64,000 nt of DNA from Gammaproteobacteria bacterium (GTDB lineage Bacteria; Pseudomonadota; Gammaproteobacteria; JAJPIJ01), in NCBI GenBank assembly GCA_021324815.1, contig JAJPIJ010000035.1, positions 62,001 through 126,000 of the forward strand. The letters run 5' to 3'. The translations under genes and the position numbers were made by a program. The notes beneath the pieces are model-generated. The model was not told the DNA's origin, did no database searches, and saw only the letters and a program-made list of their open reading frames with translations. This document shows, piece after piece, positions 62,402 to 64,000 of the stretch (position 1 is its first letter; the number at the start of each line of letters is the position of its first letter).

Positions 62402-63462
62402 TAGCTGAAGCTCCTCAAGGCCAGGCCACAGGCGACCATCAGCGCCGGCGCATCGGCGCGAAGGATGTCCTCGCGCAGGCGCGAGGCGGTTTGCATCTGG
62501 GCAAAGGGATTCGCCACCGAGGTGCGGGTGCCGGTCTTGCTCTCGATGACCTGGGCGATCCCCTGGATGGCGGCGCATCCGCCGGCCACCAGGATGTGAT
62601 CGACGGCGCCAATCTGGCTGGCGGAATAAAAGAATTGCAGGGCGCGGCTGATCTCCATGGCCATCGAGGATTTGAACGGCTCGAGCACCTCCGGCTCATA
62701 ATTTTCAGGCAGACCGCCCTGACGCTTGGCCAGCCCCGCCTCTTCATAGGACAACCCATACCGCCGCTGAATTTCCTCGGTCAGCTGGCGCCCGCCGAAT
62801 TGTTGTTCACGGTTGTAAATGATCCTGCGGTCCTGCATTACGCTCAGGGTCGTCACCGTCGCCCCCACGTCGGCGACCGCGATAATGCCGGGATCGCCGC
62901 CGCCGGTCATTTGATCGGCAATCAGGTTGACGGTGTTCTCCAGCGCAAAGGCCTCCACGTCCACCACCTTGGCCGTCAATCCGGCCACTTCCAACGCCGC
63001 CACGCGGGCTTCCACGTTGTCGCTGCGCGAGGCCGCCAGCAGCACCTCCACCTTGTTGGAGTCCTGCGGGGAGACGCGCTGGATTTCGAAATCCAGTCGT
63101 ATTTCCTCCAGGGGATAGGGTATATACTGGTCGGCCTCCAGCTGGATCTGGGCTTCCATTTGCTCATCCGTGAGACCCTTGTCCATGGTGATGATCTTGG
63201 TGATGACCGCGGCGCCGGATACGGCGCAGGCGGCATATTTGGTGCGCGTGCCGGATTTTTTCACCGCCCGGCCTATGGCTTCGCCCACGACGGTGACATC
63301 GGCGATATTGCGATCCACAATCGCGTTGGGCGGCAGGGGTTCCACGGCGTAACTCTCCACCTTATAGCTCTTTCCGCTCCGGCTGAGTTCGAGCAATTTG
63401 ATTGTGGTAGGACTAATATCGATGCCCACCAGCTGCGGTTTTTTTCGCGCTAGTAATGCCAC
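62401..63462 (-). CDS. pilM: Type IV pilus assembly protein PilM
   Basis: PQLVGIDISPTTIKLLELSRSGKSYKVESYAVEPLPPNAI, actin-like ATPase. Confidence 0.96.
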   Translation of the reverse strand: MALLARKKPQLVGIDISPTTIKLLELSRSGKSYKVESYAVEPLPPNAIVDRNIADVTVVGEAIGRAVKKSGTRTKYAACAVSGAAVITKIITMDKGLTDEQMEAQIQLEADQYIPYPLEEIRLDFEIQRVSPQDSNKVEVLLAASRSDNVEARVAALEVAGLTAKVVDVEAFALENTVNLIADQMTGGGDPGIIAVADVGATVTTLSVMQDRRIIYNREQQFGGRQLTEEIQRRYGLSYEEAGLAKRQGGLPENYEPEVLEPFKSSMAMEISRALQFFYSASQIGAVDHILVAGGCAAIQGIAQVIESKTGTRTSVANPFAQMQTASRLREDILRADAPALMVACGLALRSFS

Positions 63463-63654
63463 TGTTTTTCCCTTCTATAGTGCATGGTTATGAGGCATAT
63501 ATCGCTCTATACATTAACTCTTGTCGATAACTATAGCCAAATTTTATTTAAAAAACAAATTAAATATTTCTTGTAATCCATTGCTGCAAATAAGTTTTTA
63601 TCAAAAAATGATGCTTACAAAAGCTATAGCGTTATCAAAAAAATAAACCACTAT

Positions 63655-64000
63655 ATGTTGCGTTTTGCATTTAATTTGCTTCTTGCCGGTTTCCTAGCCG
63701 CCCTGTTCGCCGTCGGCGGTGCCGTGTATTACCTGCTACCCGGTTTGCCGGATGTCCAGATGCTGAAAAACGTGCAACTGCAGGTGCCGTTGCGCATCTA
63801 TACGCGGGATGGCCGCTTGATCGGTGAATTCGGCGAGAAGCGCCGCACGCCCGTGCACTTGAAGGACGTGCCGCCCATCGTCGTACACGCGTTTCTCGAT
63901 GCCGAGGATGATCGCTTCTATAAACACCCGGGCGTGGACTGGCAGGGGCTGGCCCGTGCCGTCGCCAACGAATTGCGCGCCGGCAACAAGCGCCAGGGGG
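63655..64000 (+). CDS. ponA: Penicillin-binding protein 1A, N-terminal part (runs off window end)
   Basis: MLRFAFNLLLAGFLAALF...LLPGLPDVQMLKNVQLQVPLRIYTRDGRLIGEFGEKRRTPV...AFLDAEDDRFYKHPGVD. Confidence 0.95.
   Translation, partial: MLRFAFNLLLAGFLAALFAVGGAVYYLLPGLPDVQMLKNVQLQVPLRIYTRDGRLIGEFGEKRRTPVHLKDVPPIVVHAFLDAEDDRFYKHPGVDWQGLARAVANELRAGNKRQG

Overview
GC-rich, gammaproteobacterial-type chromosomal window carrying about 60 mostly housekeeping genes on both strands. In order: ispE(partial)-lolB-TPR / hemA-prfA-prmC-(small conserved ORF)-moeB-prlC-SH3 protein-xthA / comF / bioBFHCD / rpmB-rpmG / Gld-type ABC exporter module-mutM / AT-rich three-gene insert of unknown function / ggt-ferredoxin / coaD-rsmD / ftsY (frameshifted) / dacC-like / rpoH / membrane protein-ctaB-ctaA-SURF1 and cox genes / DUF2244 / miaB-phoH-ybeY-corC-lnt-srkA / 2OG-oxygenase-like + ELM1-like / hemE / gltD-gltB / DamX-like-aroB-aroK-pilQPONM / ponA(partial). 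Strongest leads: (1) a near-perfect CIRCE (HrcA operator) just upstream of rpoH; (2) the compact AT-rich three-gene cassette at 21.7-23.6 kb between convergent mutM and ggt, with no recognisable families, the best candidate for an undescribed accessory system; (3) a one-base deletion in the ftsY P-loop; (4) a BirA-like operator between comF and bioB; (5) dispersed REP/BIME-like inverted repeats; (6) a ggt gene with no canonical start codon before its signal peptide. No rRNA, tRNA, CRISPR array, transposase or integrase was recognised. All calls come from reading the sequence and recalled family knowledge; no searches were run.
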